From: Collinsella aerofaciens
GTDB taxonomy: Bacteria; Actinomycetota; Coriobacteriia; Coriobacteriales; Coriobacteriaceae
Direction: 5' to 3'
Length of the DNA stretch: 64,000 nucleotides
NCBI RefSeq assembly: GCF_018785245.1
Contig: NZ_WQPL01000019.1
Coordinates: forward strand, 62,001-126,000
The notes under the pieces were generated by a model. It was not told the origin of the DNA. It searched no databases and was given only the letters and a program-made list of their open reading frames with translations. The position numbers were made by a program, and so were the translations under genes. Each line of letters begins with the position of its first letter. The first letter of the stretch is position 1. Positions 8,902 to 24,700 of the stretch are shown one piece after another.

Positions 8902-8968
8902 AGTTGCGGTGGAATAGTTCCTGTTTAAGGCCTCTGAAGGCCCAAGCAGGAACTATTCCACCGCAACT
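8902..8968. repeat. Palindromic repeat, family B copy 2
   Basis: A perfect 22-bp inverted repeat (8902-8923 with 8947-8968) around a 23-nt loop, with the same arm sequence as the copy at 4760-4828. It is followed by ATTTT. It fills the gap between sotB and the glucosidase gene and may act as a terminator. Confidence 0.85.
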
Positions 8969-9039
8969 TATTTTGGGGAAGAGGATACAAGCCGGGCATA
9001 CAATGGATGTCGTTGTGTTGAGCTTACCGGGAGGTTGCT

Positions 9040-10416
9040 ATGTGGGCATACGAGACGACGTTCTATCAGATCTATCCGCTGGGCTTCTGCGGAGCTCCGC
9101 GCGAAAACGCCGCGCCCGTTGCCGAGGATGAGCTTACCCAGGCCGCCAACGTTGCTCCTAACCCCGATGCGCCCATCATGAAGATCGCCCAGTGGGCCGA
9201 CTACCTGCAGGAACTCGGCGTTGGCGCCGTGCTCATCAACCCGCCGCTTGAGTCCGATAGCCATGGCTACGACACGCGCAGTCTGCGCCATATCGACCGC
9301 CGCCTGGGTGGGGATGCCGACTTTGCCGCCGTGTGCGAGACGCTGCACGCCCATGGCATCCGCGTGGTGCTCGATGCCGTCTTCAACCACGTCGGTCGCG
9401 GCTTTTGGGCCTTCCGCGATGTGCAGGAGCGCAAGTGGGACTCGCCCTACAAGGACTGGTTCCACATCAGCTTTGACGGCGATTCTTGCTATGGCGACGG
9501 CTTTTGGTACGAGGGCTGGGAAGGCCATTTTGAGCTTGTGAAGCTCAACCTGCAAAATCCCGCTGTGGTCGATTACCTGCTCGAGTCCGTGCGCCGTTGG
9601 GCCGACGTCTTTGGCGTCGACGGCCTGCGCCTGGACGTTGCCTATATGCTTGACCGCGACTTTATGCGCCGCCTACACTCCTTTACCCGTGAGCTCAAGC
9701 CCGGCTTTGTGCTCATCGGCGAGACGCTTCACGGCGACTACAACCAGATCGTCAACGACGAGATGCTCGACTCCTGCACCAACTACGAGTGCTACAAGGG
9801 CCTGTACTCCAGCTTTAACTCGGTCAACATGTTCGAGATCGCCCATTCGCTGCACCGTCAGTTTGGCGGCGACCCCTGGTGCATCTACCGCGGCAAACAT
9901 CTGCTGTCGTTTGTCGACAACCACGATGTGCCGCGCCTGGCAAGCATCCTCACCGACAAGTCCTGTCTGCGTCCCGCCTACGGCATGCTCTTTGGCATGC
10001 CGGGCATCCCGTGCGTCTACTATGGCAGCGAGTGGGGAATTGCTGGCGAAAAGGGCGGCCCCGATGGCGACTGGGCGCTGCGCCCTGCGCTCGATGAGCC
10101 TGCGCCCAATGAGCTGACGGCGTTCATCACGCAACTCGCACACCTTCGCTCGGCCGATGACGCGGCGGCCCGTGCTCTCAACTACGGTGCCTATCGCAAC
10201 GTGGTGATCCAGAACAAGCAGCTGCTGTTCGAGCGCGCCTGTGACGACGCGACGGTGCTCGTGGCGGTGAACGCCGTGGGCGAGCCTTACACCTTTGGCG
10301 CCGGCGAGCTCAACGGGTCCTTCGTCGACCTGCTTGCCGACGATGCGCCCACGGTCGAGCTGACGGGCACCCTTGAACTTGCACCCTACGAGGTGCGCTA
10401 TCTGTTGAGAGCCTAG
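9040..10416 (+). CDS. GH13 alpha-glucosidase/cyclomaltodextrinase-like glycosidase
   Basis: A 458-residue cytoplasmic alpha-amylase superfamily enzyme. The four conserved regions are present: DAVFNH (residues 112-117), GLRLDVAYML with nucleophile Asp199, IGETLHG with acid/base Glu228, and FVDNHD ending at Asp296. No signal peptide is seen, so it acts on imported oligosaccharides. The short N-terminus (MWAYETTFYQIYPLGFCGAP) starts directly in the barrel, without the N-terminal domain of neopullulanases. The start is ATG 9040 after GGGAGG. Only 3 nt separate it from the DNA glycosylase gene, so the two are probably cotranscribed. Exact substrate uncertain. Confidence 0.88.
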   Translation: MWAYETTFYQIYPLGFCGAPRENAAPVAEDELTQAANVAPNPDAPIMKIAQWADYLQELGVGAVLINPPLESDSHGYDTRSLRHIDRRLGGDADFAAVCETLHAHGIRVVLDAVFNHVGRGFWAFRDVQERKWDSPYKDWFHISFDGDSCYGDGFWYEGWEGHFELVKLNLQNPAVVDYLLESVRRWADVFGVDGLRLDVAYMLDRDFMRRLHSFTRELKPGFVLIGETLHGDYNQIVNDEMLDSCTNYECYKGLYSSFNSVNMFEIAHSLHRQFGGDPWCIYRGKHLLSFVDNHDVPRLASILTDKSCLRPAYGMLFGMPGIPCVYYGSEWGIAGEKGGPDGDWALRPALDEPAPNELTAFITQLAHLRSADDAAARALNYGAYRNVVIQNKQLLFERACDDATVLVAVNAVGEPYTFGAGELNGSFVDLLADDAPTVELTGTLELAPYEVRYLLRA

Positions 10417-10419
10417 CCC

Positions 10420-10983
10420 ATGGCCGCATCTGACAAGGGCTACCAACATATTGAGCATGGGTTTGAGCCCGTGTTCGACCAGCACTCGCGCGTTTTGGTG
10501 CTCGGGTCGTTTCCCTCGGTGCTTTCGCGCGCCAATGCCTTTTATTACGGCAACCCTCAGAATCGCTTTTGGCGTGTGGTGGCCGCGTGCCTCGGTGTGC
10601 CTGTTCCGCCCAACGAGGGCGATTCTTTGGCAAGCGGTGAGCCCGCGACGCTCGATGCCTCCATTGCCGTCAAGCGGGTCATGCTGCTTAACGGCGGCGT
10701 AGCCCTGTGGGATGTGATCGAGAGTTGTGACATTAAGGGCTCGAGCGACGCGAGCATTCGCAACGTTGTGCCGGCACATATCGAGCGCATTACCGATGCC
10801 GCGCCGATTGAGGTCGTTGTCTGTAACGGCGGCACGGCAGGGCGACTCTACAAACGCTACTTGCAAGATCGGACGGGGCTGCCTGCCATCGTCCTGCCCT
10901 CGACAAGTCCCGCCAATGCCGCCTGGCGCCTGGAGCGTCTTGTTGAGCGTTGGCACGAAGCCGTTGACTGGGCTGTTATTTAA
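10420..10983 (+). CDS. DNA-deoxyinosine glycosylase (UDG superfamily)
   Basis: A 187-residue base-excision repair enzyme of the family 6 type (hypoxanthine-DNA glycosylase). It removes hypoxanthine that arises from adenine deamination. The diagnostic N-terminal segment VLVLGSFPSVLSRANAFYYGNPQNRFW (residues 26-52) is intact. A later VVVCNGGTAGRLYKRY and VLPSTSPANA form the second half of the active cleft. It starts 3 nt after the glycosidase stop. Its stop codon ends 1 nt from the stop of the convergent unknown gene at 10985. Confidence 0.88.
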   Translation: MAASDKGYQHIEHGFEPVFDQHSRVLVLGSFPSVLSRANAFYYGNPQNRFWRVVAACLGVPVPPNEGDSLASGEPATLDASIAVKRVMLLNGGVALWDVIESCDIKGSSDASIRNVVPAHIERITDAAPIEVVVCNGGTAGRLYKRYLQDRTGLPAIVLPSTSPANAAWRLERLVERWHEAVDWAVI

Positions 10984-10984
10984 T

Positions 10985-11647
10985 TTAGATTTTTGTTTGA
11001 GCGTGGGCGCCCAGACGTTTCAGAACGCCTCGCCAGATCGGCGCGGGCACGGCTGGCTCGGCGCAAACCATGCCGTCGGTGTCGACGTTGGCGGCATTGC
11101 CGCCGCCAAGTCGCTGTGCATGCTCGACGGAGCAGCCCATGCGCACAGCGCCCACAAGCTTATCTATCGCTTCCGAAAACGGTCGGCGCAAAAGTCCCAT
11201 GCGCGGAGAATGACGAAGCGCCGCGAAGCCGCTGCCGGCACAGATGACAACGCCTCCACACCACAATTGGTCATGGCGCTCACATGCCTTGTGCAGGCGA
11301 ACGGCGGTCCCACGCGCCTGCTCAGTGCCCTCTCGTGCGGCTCGAATTGCGGCATAGACGCGCGTTCCCGTACCGCCAAAGCGCTCAAGCGCCTGCTCGA
11401 TAGCTGTCAACGTCTCATCGTCAGCCACATCTTCAATGGCCAGCACGATGCCATCGGCAACGCTGCCGGCGTCATTTGCCTTCAAGTCGACCGGGCGGGG
11501 GAGTGCGGTGCCGGAAAGCTGTGCATAGGCGGCGATGGCATCCTGCAGGTCCCAGAGCAAAAACTCAAGATCGGCACTATTGGGAATGCTGATATACGCA
11601 ATGGTTTGCAGCGTTTTTGGTACATCGCTGCGCGCGGTCGGCTCCAT
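10985..11647 (-). CDS. Conserved protein of unknown function, possibly flavodoxin/NADPH-FMN reductase-like C-terminus
   Basis: I do not recognise this 220-residue protein with confidence. A strong GAAAGGAGG ribosome site precedes ATG 11647, so it is a real gene. The first half is acidic and alanine-rich (LQTIAYISIPNSADLEFLLWDLQDAI). The second half has a stretch RLHKACERHDQLWCGGVVICAGSGFAALRHSPRMGLLRRPFSEAIDKLVGAV (broken here only by reading: a beta strand, glycine turn and basic helix). That pattern is loosely like the C-terminal part of flavodoxin-fold oxidoreductases. It is convergent with the DNA glycosylase gene and divergent from the aminotransferase. No membrane segment. Confidence 0.6.
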   Translation of the reverse strand: MEPTARSDVPKTLQTIAYISIPNSADLEFLLWDLQDAIAAYAQLSGTALPRPVDLKANDAGSVADGIVLAIEDVADDETLTAIEQALERFGGTGTRVYAAIRAAREGTEQARGTAVRLHKACERHDQLWCGGVVICAGSGFAALRHSPRMGLLRRPFSEAIDKLVGAVRMGCSVEHAQRLGGGNAANVDTDGMVCAEPAVPAPIWRGVLKRLGAHAQTKI

Positions 11648-11740
11648 GCTGCCTCCTTTCCGGTTGGTTTCCGTTTAGGTTACACCGTCCGGCGGCGCCC
11701 CGCCGCGCTATCCTAGTGCAACCCTTACGAAAGGAACGCC

Positions 11741-12877
11741 ATGCGACTGCCCATGAATACCTCGCTTGCCACGCTCAAGCCCTCCGGCATCCGTCGGATC
11801 AATGCGCTCGCCGCCCAGCACCCGGGGTGCATCGCGCTTGCGCTTGGCGAGCCCGATTTTCCCACGCCCGATGTGATTAGCGCCGAGGTGACCGCCGCAC
11901 TGGACCGCGGTGACACGCACTATCCGCCCAACAACGGTCGCCCCGCCCTGCGTGAGGCGTTATCTGCCTACATGGGGGATGCGGGCCTTACGTTTTCGGC
12001 CGACGAGGTCATCCTAACCGACGGTGCGACCGAGGCCCTGTCGGCAGCATTCATGGCTATGCTCAACCCCGGCGACGAGGTCATTATCCCCACGCCGGCC
12101 TTTGGCCTGTACGAGAGCATCGTCGTGGCCAACCACGCCAAGGCGGTCTTTTTGGATACGGAGCCTGCGCAATTCCAGATTGACGAGGACGCACTTCGTG
12201 CTTGCGTGACGCCGGCGACCAAGGCCATCGTCATCTGCACGCCCAACAATCCTACGGGTTGCATCCTCAACGCGGCTTCGCTCGACGCCGTGGCGCGCGT
12301 GGCAGAGCAGGCGGGCATCTACGTGGTCTGCGACGACGTATACAACCGCCTGGTTTATGTGGATGGCTACGAGCGCTTTGCCCAGCGTCACCCGGAGCTG
12401 CGTGAACAGACGGTCATCATCGAGAGCTTCTCCAAGCCCTGGTCCATGACCGGCTGGCGCCTGGGCTGGCTCGCGGCAGCGGCACCCGTCATCGCCGAGA
12501 TCGCCAAGGCTCACCAATACTTAGTATCGAGTGCCGTCTCCTTCGAAATGGACGCCGCAGCGCGAGCCCTGACCGTCGACCCCACCCCCATGCTCGAAGT
12601 CTACCGAGCCCGCCGCGAACGCGTGCTCGCAGCCTTAAACGCCATGGGCCTCGACGTAGTTGAACCGGCGGGAGCCTTCTACGCCTTCCCCAGCATCAAA
12701 CAGTACGGCCTAACCAGCGAAGCCTTCTGTATCAAAGCCATCAAAGAAGCAAACGTAGCCCTAGTCCCGGGCGACTGCTTCGGCACCGAAGGCCACATCC
12801 GCTTAAGCTACTGCGTAAGCGATGAAAATCTGGACGAAGGCCTCCGCCGCCTGTCCGCCTTCATTTCAACTTTGTAG
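11741..12877 (+). CDS. PLP-dependent aminotransferase, class I/II
   Basis: A 378-residue fold-type I aminotransferase, probably for aspartate, aromatic or branched amino acids. It has the substrate loop ALGEPDFPTPD and YPPNNGRPALREA, the PLP-binding TDGATEALSAAF, CTPNNPTG, CDDVYNRLVY, and the Schiff-base lysine in SFSKPWSMTGWRLGW. The C-terminal GHIRLSYCVSDENLDEGL carries the carboxylate-binding arginine. The start is ATG 11741 after GAAAGGA. The last ~350 nt use A-ending codons and few G, unlike the first part of the gene. The first fold-back element begins about 50 bp after the stop. Confidence 0.9.
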   Translation: MRLPMNTSLATLKPSGIRRINALAAQHPGCIALALGEPDFPTPDVISAEVTAALDRGDTHYPPNNGRPALREALSAYMGDAGLTFSADEVILTDGATEALSAAFMAMLNPGDEVIIPTPAFGLYESIVVANHAKAVFLDTEPAQFQIDEDALRACVTPATKAIVICTPNNPTGCILNAASLDAVARVAEQAGIYVVCDDVYNRLVYVDGYERFAQRHPELREQTVIIESFSKPWSMTGWRLGWLAAAAPVIAEIAKAHQYLVSSAVSFEMDAAARALTVDPTPMLEVYRARRERVLAALNAMGLDVVEPAGAFYAFPSIKQYGLTSEAFCIKAIKEANVALVPGDCFGTEGHIRLSYCVSDENLDEGLRRLSAFISTL

Positions 12878-12928
12878 CCCTAAGGGATGCAACACATCAG
12901 CCCACCGACCCAAGCATTATGAGTGGGG

Positions 12929-13149
12929 CGCGCCGGCCAACGGAAAACCGGGCTGCCCCATAGTTGACGCAGGCCGCGCCGCCGAAGGCCAGGCGCAAGG
13001 TTTTCGTAGATTCCGCACGAGCCGAAGAGCACTTAATGTGCTCTTCGTGCGAGCCAGGACTTGACCGAGCGAAAACCTTGCGCCTGGCCTTCGGCGGCGC
13101 GGCCGGATGGTGGAATTGTGTACAGCCCGGTTTTCCGTTGACCGACGCC
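12929..13149. repeat. Fold-back element 1 (nested inverted repeats) before rplJ
   Basis: Inner arms of 35 bp are perfectly inverted (12972-13006 with 13070-13104). Outer arms of 18 bp are also perfect (12938-12955 with 13123-13140) and extend with two mismatches. The 63-nt core holds ATTCCGCACGA and the hairpin 13024-13046 (GAAGAGCAC-TTAAT-GTGCTCTTC). The core is shared with elements 2 and 3. No convincing coding content; short ORFs on both strands encode mirror-like peptides because the DNA is palindromic. Confidence 0.9.
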
Positions 13150-13166
13150 GGGGTCCCCGCCATAAT
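13138..13166 (+). promoter_or_regulatory. Candidate promoter of the rplJL operon
   Basis: TTGACC at 13138-13143, a 17-bp spacer and CATAAT at 13161-13166. The first three bases of the -35 lie inside the outer right arm of fold-back element 1. Confidence 0.55.
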
Positions 13167-13189
13167 ACTTTCGGTTCACGCACGAATCC

Positions 13190-13318
13190 GCTGCCAGAGA
13201 CAGCCGGCGCAAACGGGCATTGCCCGCGAGCTTAATGGGATATCCCGCCAGCCGAGGTGGTCGAGTAGATATGTCTTCTCGCCCCCGTCGCTCATGCAGC
13301 GCGGGGGCTTTCTTTTTG
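13190..13318 (+). promoter_or_regulatory. rplJ leader (L10-leader-like) with attenuator hairpin
   Basis: The leader contains AATGGGATATCCCGCC and GCCGAGGTG, resembling the conserved kink-turn part of L10(L12)4-binding leaders. A GC-rich hairpin (13281-13308) and a TTTCTTTTT tract follow, the usual attenuator arrangement. Excess L10-L12 would be expected to promote termination here. Confidence 0.6.
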
Positions 13319-13382
13319 GACATGCCCCCGTCACGTCCTTGTGGCGGACCGTGCCCGGAAAGAATTCGAGGAGGTGTAATTC

Positions 13383-13904
13383 ATGCCCCAGCAGTACAAA
13401 ATCGACAAGGTTGCAGAGATCGAGTCCCGTATCGCCGAGAACGCCGGTCTGTTCGTCGTCAACTACAACGGTCTGACGGTTAAGCAGGCTCAGGAGCTGC
13501 GTCATCAGCTTCGCGAGTGCGGCGCCGAGATGAAGGTCTACAAGAACAACCTGGTCAAGATCGCCCTCAAGAACCAGGAGCAGCCCGAGCTCGACGAGAT
13601 TCTCGCCGGCCCCGTCGCTTATGTGTTCTACGAGTCCGAGCCGGTCGAGGCCGCTAAGGCCCTTAAGGACTTCTCCGCTAAGTCCAAGGGCGTCCTTGAG
13701 ATCAAGGGCGGTATCTCCGACGGCAAGGCCGTTTCCGCTGATGATGTTAAGGCTATCGCCGAGCTGCCCACCAAGGATCAGCTTCTCGGCCAGATCGCCG
13801 GTCTCATCTCCGGTTTCGCTCGCGACATCGCTGTCTGCGTCAACGGCGTTTCCTCTGGTCTCGCTCGTTCGATCCAGCAGGTCTCCGAGCAGAAGGCAGC
13901 CTAG
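13383..13904 (+). CDS. rplJ: Ribosomal protein L10 (uL10)
   Basis: Base of the L7/L12 stalk; binds 23S rRNA through its N-terminal domain. The 173-residue protein starts MPQQYKIDKVAEIESRIAEN. It has the family segments NYNGLTVKQAQELRHQLRECGAEMKVYKNNLVKIAL and GPVAYVFYE. The C-terminal helix (IAGFARDIAVCVNGV region) binds L12 dimers. GAGGAGGT lies before ATG 13383. It is the first gene of a two-gene operon with rplL, under the leader described upstream. Confidence 0.97.
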   Translation: MPQQYKIDKVAEIESRIAENAGLFVVNYNGLTVKQAQELRHQLRECGAEMKVYKNNLVKIALKNQEQPELDEILAGPVAYVFYESEPVEAAKALKDFSAKSKGVLEIKGGISDGKAVSADDVKAIAELPTKDQLLGQIAGLISGFARDIAVCVNGVSSGLARSIQQVSEQKAA

Positions 13905-14006
13905 TCGCTGTTTTCACCCGCGGCGGCAACGCCGCACCCCTGGCGCATTCGCGCCGTGTTTTAACTGATCTCCGTGCACTGACACGGAAACCGAAAGGAC
14001 TTAGAA

Positions 14007-14384
14007 ATGGCTAAGCTTACCACCGATGAGATCATCGATGCTCTTAAGGAAATGACCCTTCTCGAGGCTTCCGAGCTCGTTAAGGCTATCGAGGACACCT
14101 TCGGCGTTTCCGCCGCTGCTCCTGCCGCTGTTGTCGCCGCTCCCGCTGCTGGCGCTGCTGAGGCCGAGGAGAAGACCGAGTTTGACGTCGTGCTCGAGGG
14201 CTTCGGCGACAACAAGATCCAGGTCATCAAGGCCGTCCGTGAGCTCACCAACCTTGGCCTGAAGGAGGCCAAGGAGGTCGTCGAGGGCGCTCCCAAGGCT
14301 GTTCTCGAGGGTGCCAAGAAGGAGGACGCCGAGGCTGCCAAGGAGAAGCTCGAGGCTGCTGGCGCTGCTGTCACCCTCAAGTAA
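14007..14384 (+). CDS. rplL: Ribosomal protein L7/L12 (bL12)
   Basis: Flexible stalk protein that recruits translational GTPases. It has 125 residues: N-terminal dimerisation helices ([25 protein letters not shown]), an Ala/Pro hinge (residues 35-52), then the globular domain [42 protein letters not shown] precedes the ATG. A strong terminator follows, so rpoB is transcribed separately, unlike the common rplL-rpoB read-through arrangement. Confidence 0.98.
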   Translation: MAKLTTDEIIDALKEMTLLEASELVKAIEDTFGVSAAAPAAVVAAPAAGAAEAEEKTEFDVVLEGFGDNKIQVIKAVRELTNLGLKEAKEVVEGAPKAVLEGAKKEDAEAAKEKLEAAGAAVTLK

Positions 14385-14411
14385 TCAGGCTTTCTCGCCA
14401 GATTTCTTTGC

Positions 14412-14452
14412 AGACGGGGTTCGCATTGCGAGCCCCGTCTTTTTTGTTTTTC
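14412..14452 (+). terminator. Terminator of rplJL
   Basis: Stem 14412-14440 (AGACGGGG paired with CCCCGTCT plus inner pairs), followed by TTTTTTGTTTTT. Confidence 0.9.
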
Positions 14453-14574
14453 GGTCCCTCGGCATCGGTAGCTCAAACTGCCATGTTCTGTGATTTGCGT
14501 CGTATCGGGTGCCTTGCCGTTGGGCAATAAAATTGCACCATTCGAGCAATAATTTGCGTTGACCTGCTGAAGAA

Positions 14575-14602
14575 TTGTCTCTGCCTTGTAGCGACATATA
14601 GT
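14575..14602 (+). promoter_or_regulatory. Candidate promoter of galU
   Basis: TTGTCT at 14575-14580, a 16-bp spacer and TATAGT at 14597-14602, about 95 bp before the galU start. Confidence 0.45.
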
Positions 14603-14698
14603 TCCAGCGGTAAGATGCTTGGGTATCGCAATTTGGTCTGCGGCCGTGCGCCGCACGCATGGGGCGCTTTTGCGCCTGCGAAAGGATCTTTGAATAAC

Positions 14699-15607
14699 AT
14701 GAAGGCAATCATCCCCGCCGCCGGTCTTGGCACGCGTTTTCTGCCTGGCACCAAGTGCACGCCCAAAGAGATGCTGCCGGTGCTCGACAAGCCCGTCATT
14801 CAGTACGTCGTCGAGGAGGCGCTCGACCCCGAGGAAGTCGACGACGCCATCATCGTTACATCTCCCGGTAAGCCCGAGCTACTGAACTACTTCCAGCCCG
14901 ATCGCTCGCTCGAGAACCTGCTGCGCGAGCGCGGCAAGAACGCCTATGCCGATGCCGTCGCCCACGCTGGCGGTATGCCGGTCGACTTCCGTTATCAGTA
15001 CGAGCCCAAGGGCCTCGGCCATGCTATCCGCTCTGCTGCCGACGCCGTGGCAGGGGAGAACTTCCTGGTTCTTCTGGGCGACTACGTTGTGCCTAATCGC
15101 GACATCTGCGACAAGATGCTCGCCGTTTCCAAGGAGCACGGTGGAGCTTCGGTTATCGCCGTCGCTGCTTGCTCGCCCGAGGAAGTCAGCCGCTACGGCG
15201 TTATCGCCGGCGAGCGCGTCGGTTCGCTCGAGGGCGCCGAGGACGTTGCCGATGCAGAGCCGGGCGCTGTCTGGCGCATCGGCGGTCTGGTCGAGAAGCC
15301 CGCTCCCGAGGCGGCTCCGTCCAACCTGTACATTGTCGGCCGTTATCTGCTGAGCCCGCTGGTCATGGACCTGCTCGCTGATCAGCAGGCCGGCAAGGGC
15401 GGCGAGATTCAGCTTACCGACGCCATGGCCCGCTCGCTCGACCGCGAGGCCATGTACGCGGTCGTCATCGACCCGCTGTCGGGCTACGACACCGGCACTC
15501 CCTCTGGCTGGATGGCCACCAACGCTCTCATGGCTGCAAGCGATCCTCGCTTTGCAAGCGCCTTCTGGGACGCCATCGACGAGCGCGGCGGCTTGATGCG
15601 CAAGTAA
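14699..15607 (+). CDS. galU: UTP-glucose-1-phosphate uridylyltransferase
   Basis: Makes UDP-glucose from UTP and glucose-1-phosphate for envelope polysaccharides and the Leloir pathway. The 302-residue protein starts KAIIPAAGLGTRFLPGTKCTPKEMLPV, the nucleotidyltransferase signature with the GTRFLP loop. KPVIQYVVEEAL, PKGLGHAI, LLGDYVV and EIQLTDAM follow. The start is ATG 14699, with GAAAGGA 12 nt upstream; sequence farther upstream reads through promoter-like DNA. It is single-gene, bounded by terminators, and lies between rplL and rpoB, an unusual place for galU. Confidence 0.94.
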   Translation: MKAIIPAAGLGTRFLPGTKCTPKEMLPVLDKPVIQYVVEEALDPEEVDDAIIVTSPGKPELLNYFQPDRSLENLLRERGKNAYADAVAHAGGMPVDFRYQYEPKGLGHAIRSAADAVAGENFLVLLGDYVVPNRDICDKMLAVSKEHGGASVIAVAACSPEEVSRYGVIAGERVGSLEGAEDVADAEPGAVWRIGGLVEKPAPEAAPSNLYIVGRYLLSPLVMDLLADQQAGKGGEIQLTDAMARSLDREAMYAVVIDPLSGYDTGTPSGWMATNALMAASDPRFASAFWDAIDERGGLMRK

Positions 15608-15627
15608 GCCTTCGGACATCGACATTT

Positions 15628-15661
15628 ACGGGCGCGGACCTCGGTTCGCGCCCGTTTTTTA
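15628..15661 (+). terminator. Terminator of galU
   Basis: A perfect 9-bp stem (ACGGGCGCG with CGCGCCCGT, 15628-15654), followed by six T. Confidence 0.9.
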
Positions 15662-15683
15662 TAAGAGCTGCGATTGCCGGCTC

Positions 15684-15710
15684 TCTGTTCACAGAAAATA
15701 TATGAACAGA
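15684..15710. promoter_or_regulatory. Palindromic candidate operator upstream of rpoB
   Basis: TCTGTTCA at 15684-15691 is perfectly inverted at 15703-15710 (TGAACAGA) with 11 bp between, about 85 bp upstream of the candidate -35. It has the shape of a dimeric repressor or activator site. No known regulator is assigned. Confidence 0.35.
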
Positions 15711-15793
15711 TGTTCGGTATACCACTATCTACCTGTGTGTTTTCTGTCGAAAAACTTTGCTACTCCAAAAACTCAATCGCGTCAAGGCTTTTC

Positions 15794-15821
15794 TTGCCCA
15801 ACGGTCGGTACCTGATAAACT
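15794..15821 (+). promoter_or_regulatory. Candidate promoter of rpoBC
   Basis: TTGCCC at 15794-15799, a 16-bp spacer, and an extended -10 TGA-TAAACT ending at 15821. The start codon is 73 bp downstream. Confidence 0.5.
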
Positions 15822-15894
15822 ATTAGGTTGCGATAACTGGCGAAGCTATGCCTCGCCAACCCACCGAGCATTTCCGTGAAGGAGGAAAAACCTG

Positions 15895-19386
<3,492 letters not shown>

Positions 19387-19392
19387 TTGACT

Positions 19393-23871
<4,479 letters not shown>

Positions 23872-23877
23872 CTAGTT

Positions 23878-23899
23878 CCGCCGTTCTAACGAACGGCGG
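23878..23899 (+). other. Hairpin after rpoC
   Basis: A perfect 9-bp stem (CCGCCGTTC with GAACGGCGG) and 4-nt loop, seven bases after the rpoC stop. There is no T-run, so it may be an RNA 3'-end stabiliser or a partial terminator. Confidence 0.55.
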
Positions 23900-23944
23900 C
23901 GATCTCCGTCGCTGCGCGGCCCCCAGAGCTACAATCTGTCATTC

Positions 23945-23985
23945 AAAAGGCAGGGCATGACCAAAAGGTCAATGCCCTGCCTTTT
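23945..23985. terminator. Strong terminator downstream of rpoBC
   Basis: A 14-bp stem of AAAAGGCAGGGCAT with its complement around a 13-nt loop that itself pairs (GACC/GGTC). TTTTT follows on the plus strand and A-rich sequence precedes it, so it could act in both directions. The rest of 23900-24105 shows only a second T-tract after GGGGCAGGG. Confidence 0.85.
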
Positions 23986-24105
23986 TCATGCCACCTTGTA
24001 CGCTCTGGGGGCCGCTCGCTTGCGTATGCTCAACCTGTTGCGTTCCGTCGATCCCTTGCCAATAAGGGGCAGGGTTTTTTTGGTAGGTTATTCCTGCTTG
24101 AATTT

Positions 24106-24133
24106 GAAACATTTCGTTCGGTCAAAGCGTATC
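24106..24133 (+). promoter_or_regulatory. Candidate ECF-type promoter of the sigma factor operon
   Basis: GAAAC at 24106-24110, 17 bp, then CGTATC at 24128-24133. This is the classic ECF -35/-10 pairing and suggests that the sigma factor transcribes its own operon. Confidence 0.5.
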
Positions 24134-24181
24134 TATGGTGAGGGCCTCAGCAAGAAACATCAGCATCACCGGGAGGTGATT

Positions 24182-24700
24182 ATGGAAGAACAAGCATTTA
24201 GACAGGCGGTCGAGGATCACCGTGATGTCGTGTTTCGAATCGCATTGACGTATCTGCGCGATCGTGCCGATGCCGACGATGTCGCTCAAGACGTCTTTCT
24301 GAAGTTACTCAAAAGCGATGCCCAATTTGAAAGCTGGGAACATCTTCGTCGATGGCTTATCCGGGTCACGATCAATGAATGCAAATCTCTCTTTCGAAAG
24401 CCATGGAGGCGTGTGGAGGATATTGAGAACCTGGCCGATTCGCTTTCGACGGCGCAGGAGGAGACCAAGGCGGTCCTGTCAGACGTTATGCGACTTCCGG
24501 AACGATTCCGTGTTCCCATCGTGCTCTATTACTATCTGGGCTTTTCGACCTCAGAGATTGCCGAGTTATTGCATGTGCCAGCCGCGACTGTTCGAACGCG
24601 TTTGGCTCGCGGCAGATCGAAGCTCAAGTTCATCCTAGAGGAGGGCGACCGTGAAATCCAATCAAATCAAGCAGGCCTTCGAGTCCGTCCAAGCCGATAG
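24182..24700 (+). CDS. ECF-type RNA polymerase sigma factor
   Basis: A 172-residue sigma-70 family protein with only regions 2 and 4. Region 2: YLRDRADADDVAQDVFLKLLKS then WEHLRRWLIRVTINECKSLFRK. Region 4: LPERFRVPIVLYYYLGFSTSEIAELLHVPAATVRTRLARGRSKLK, the helix-turn-helix for the -35 element. GGGAGGTGA precedes ATG 24182. The coding region overlaps the next gene by 50 nt in another frame, so translation of the two is likely coupled. The last ~16 residues lie in the overlap and are atypical. A plausible autoregulatory ECF promoter is upstream. G+C is lower than in the flanking operons. Confidence 0.9.
   Translation: MEEQAFRQAVEDHRDVVFRIALTYLRDRADADDVAQDVFLKLLKSDAQFESWEHLRRWLIRVTINECKSLFRKPWRRVEDIENLADSLSTAQEETKAVLSDVMRLPERFRVPIVLYYYLGFSTSEIAELLHVPAATVRTRLARGRSKLKFILEEGDREIQSNQAGLRVRPSR

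Noticed and set aside
10727-11716. A 329-codon plus-strand frame overlapping the DNA glycosylase gene and the unknown minus-strand gene
   Set aside because: It runs through the end of one gene and antisense through another; there is no ribosome site, while the minus-strand gene has a strong one.
12900-13330. Several overlapping short ORFs on both strands across fold-back element 1
   Set aside because: The two strands encode near-identical peptides (…KTLRLAFGGA…) only because the DNA is palindromic. No start signals and no conservation of frame in elements 2 and 3.
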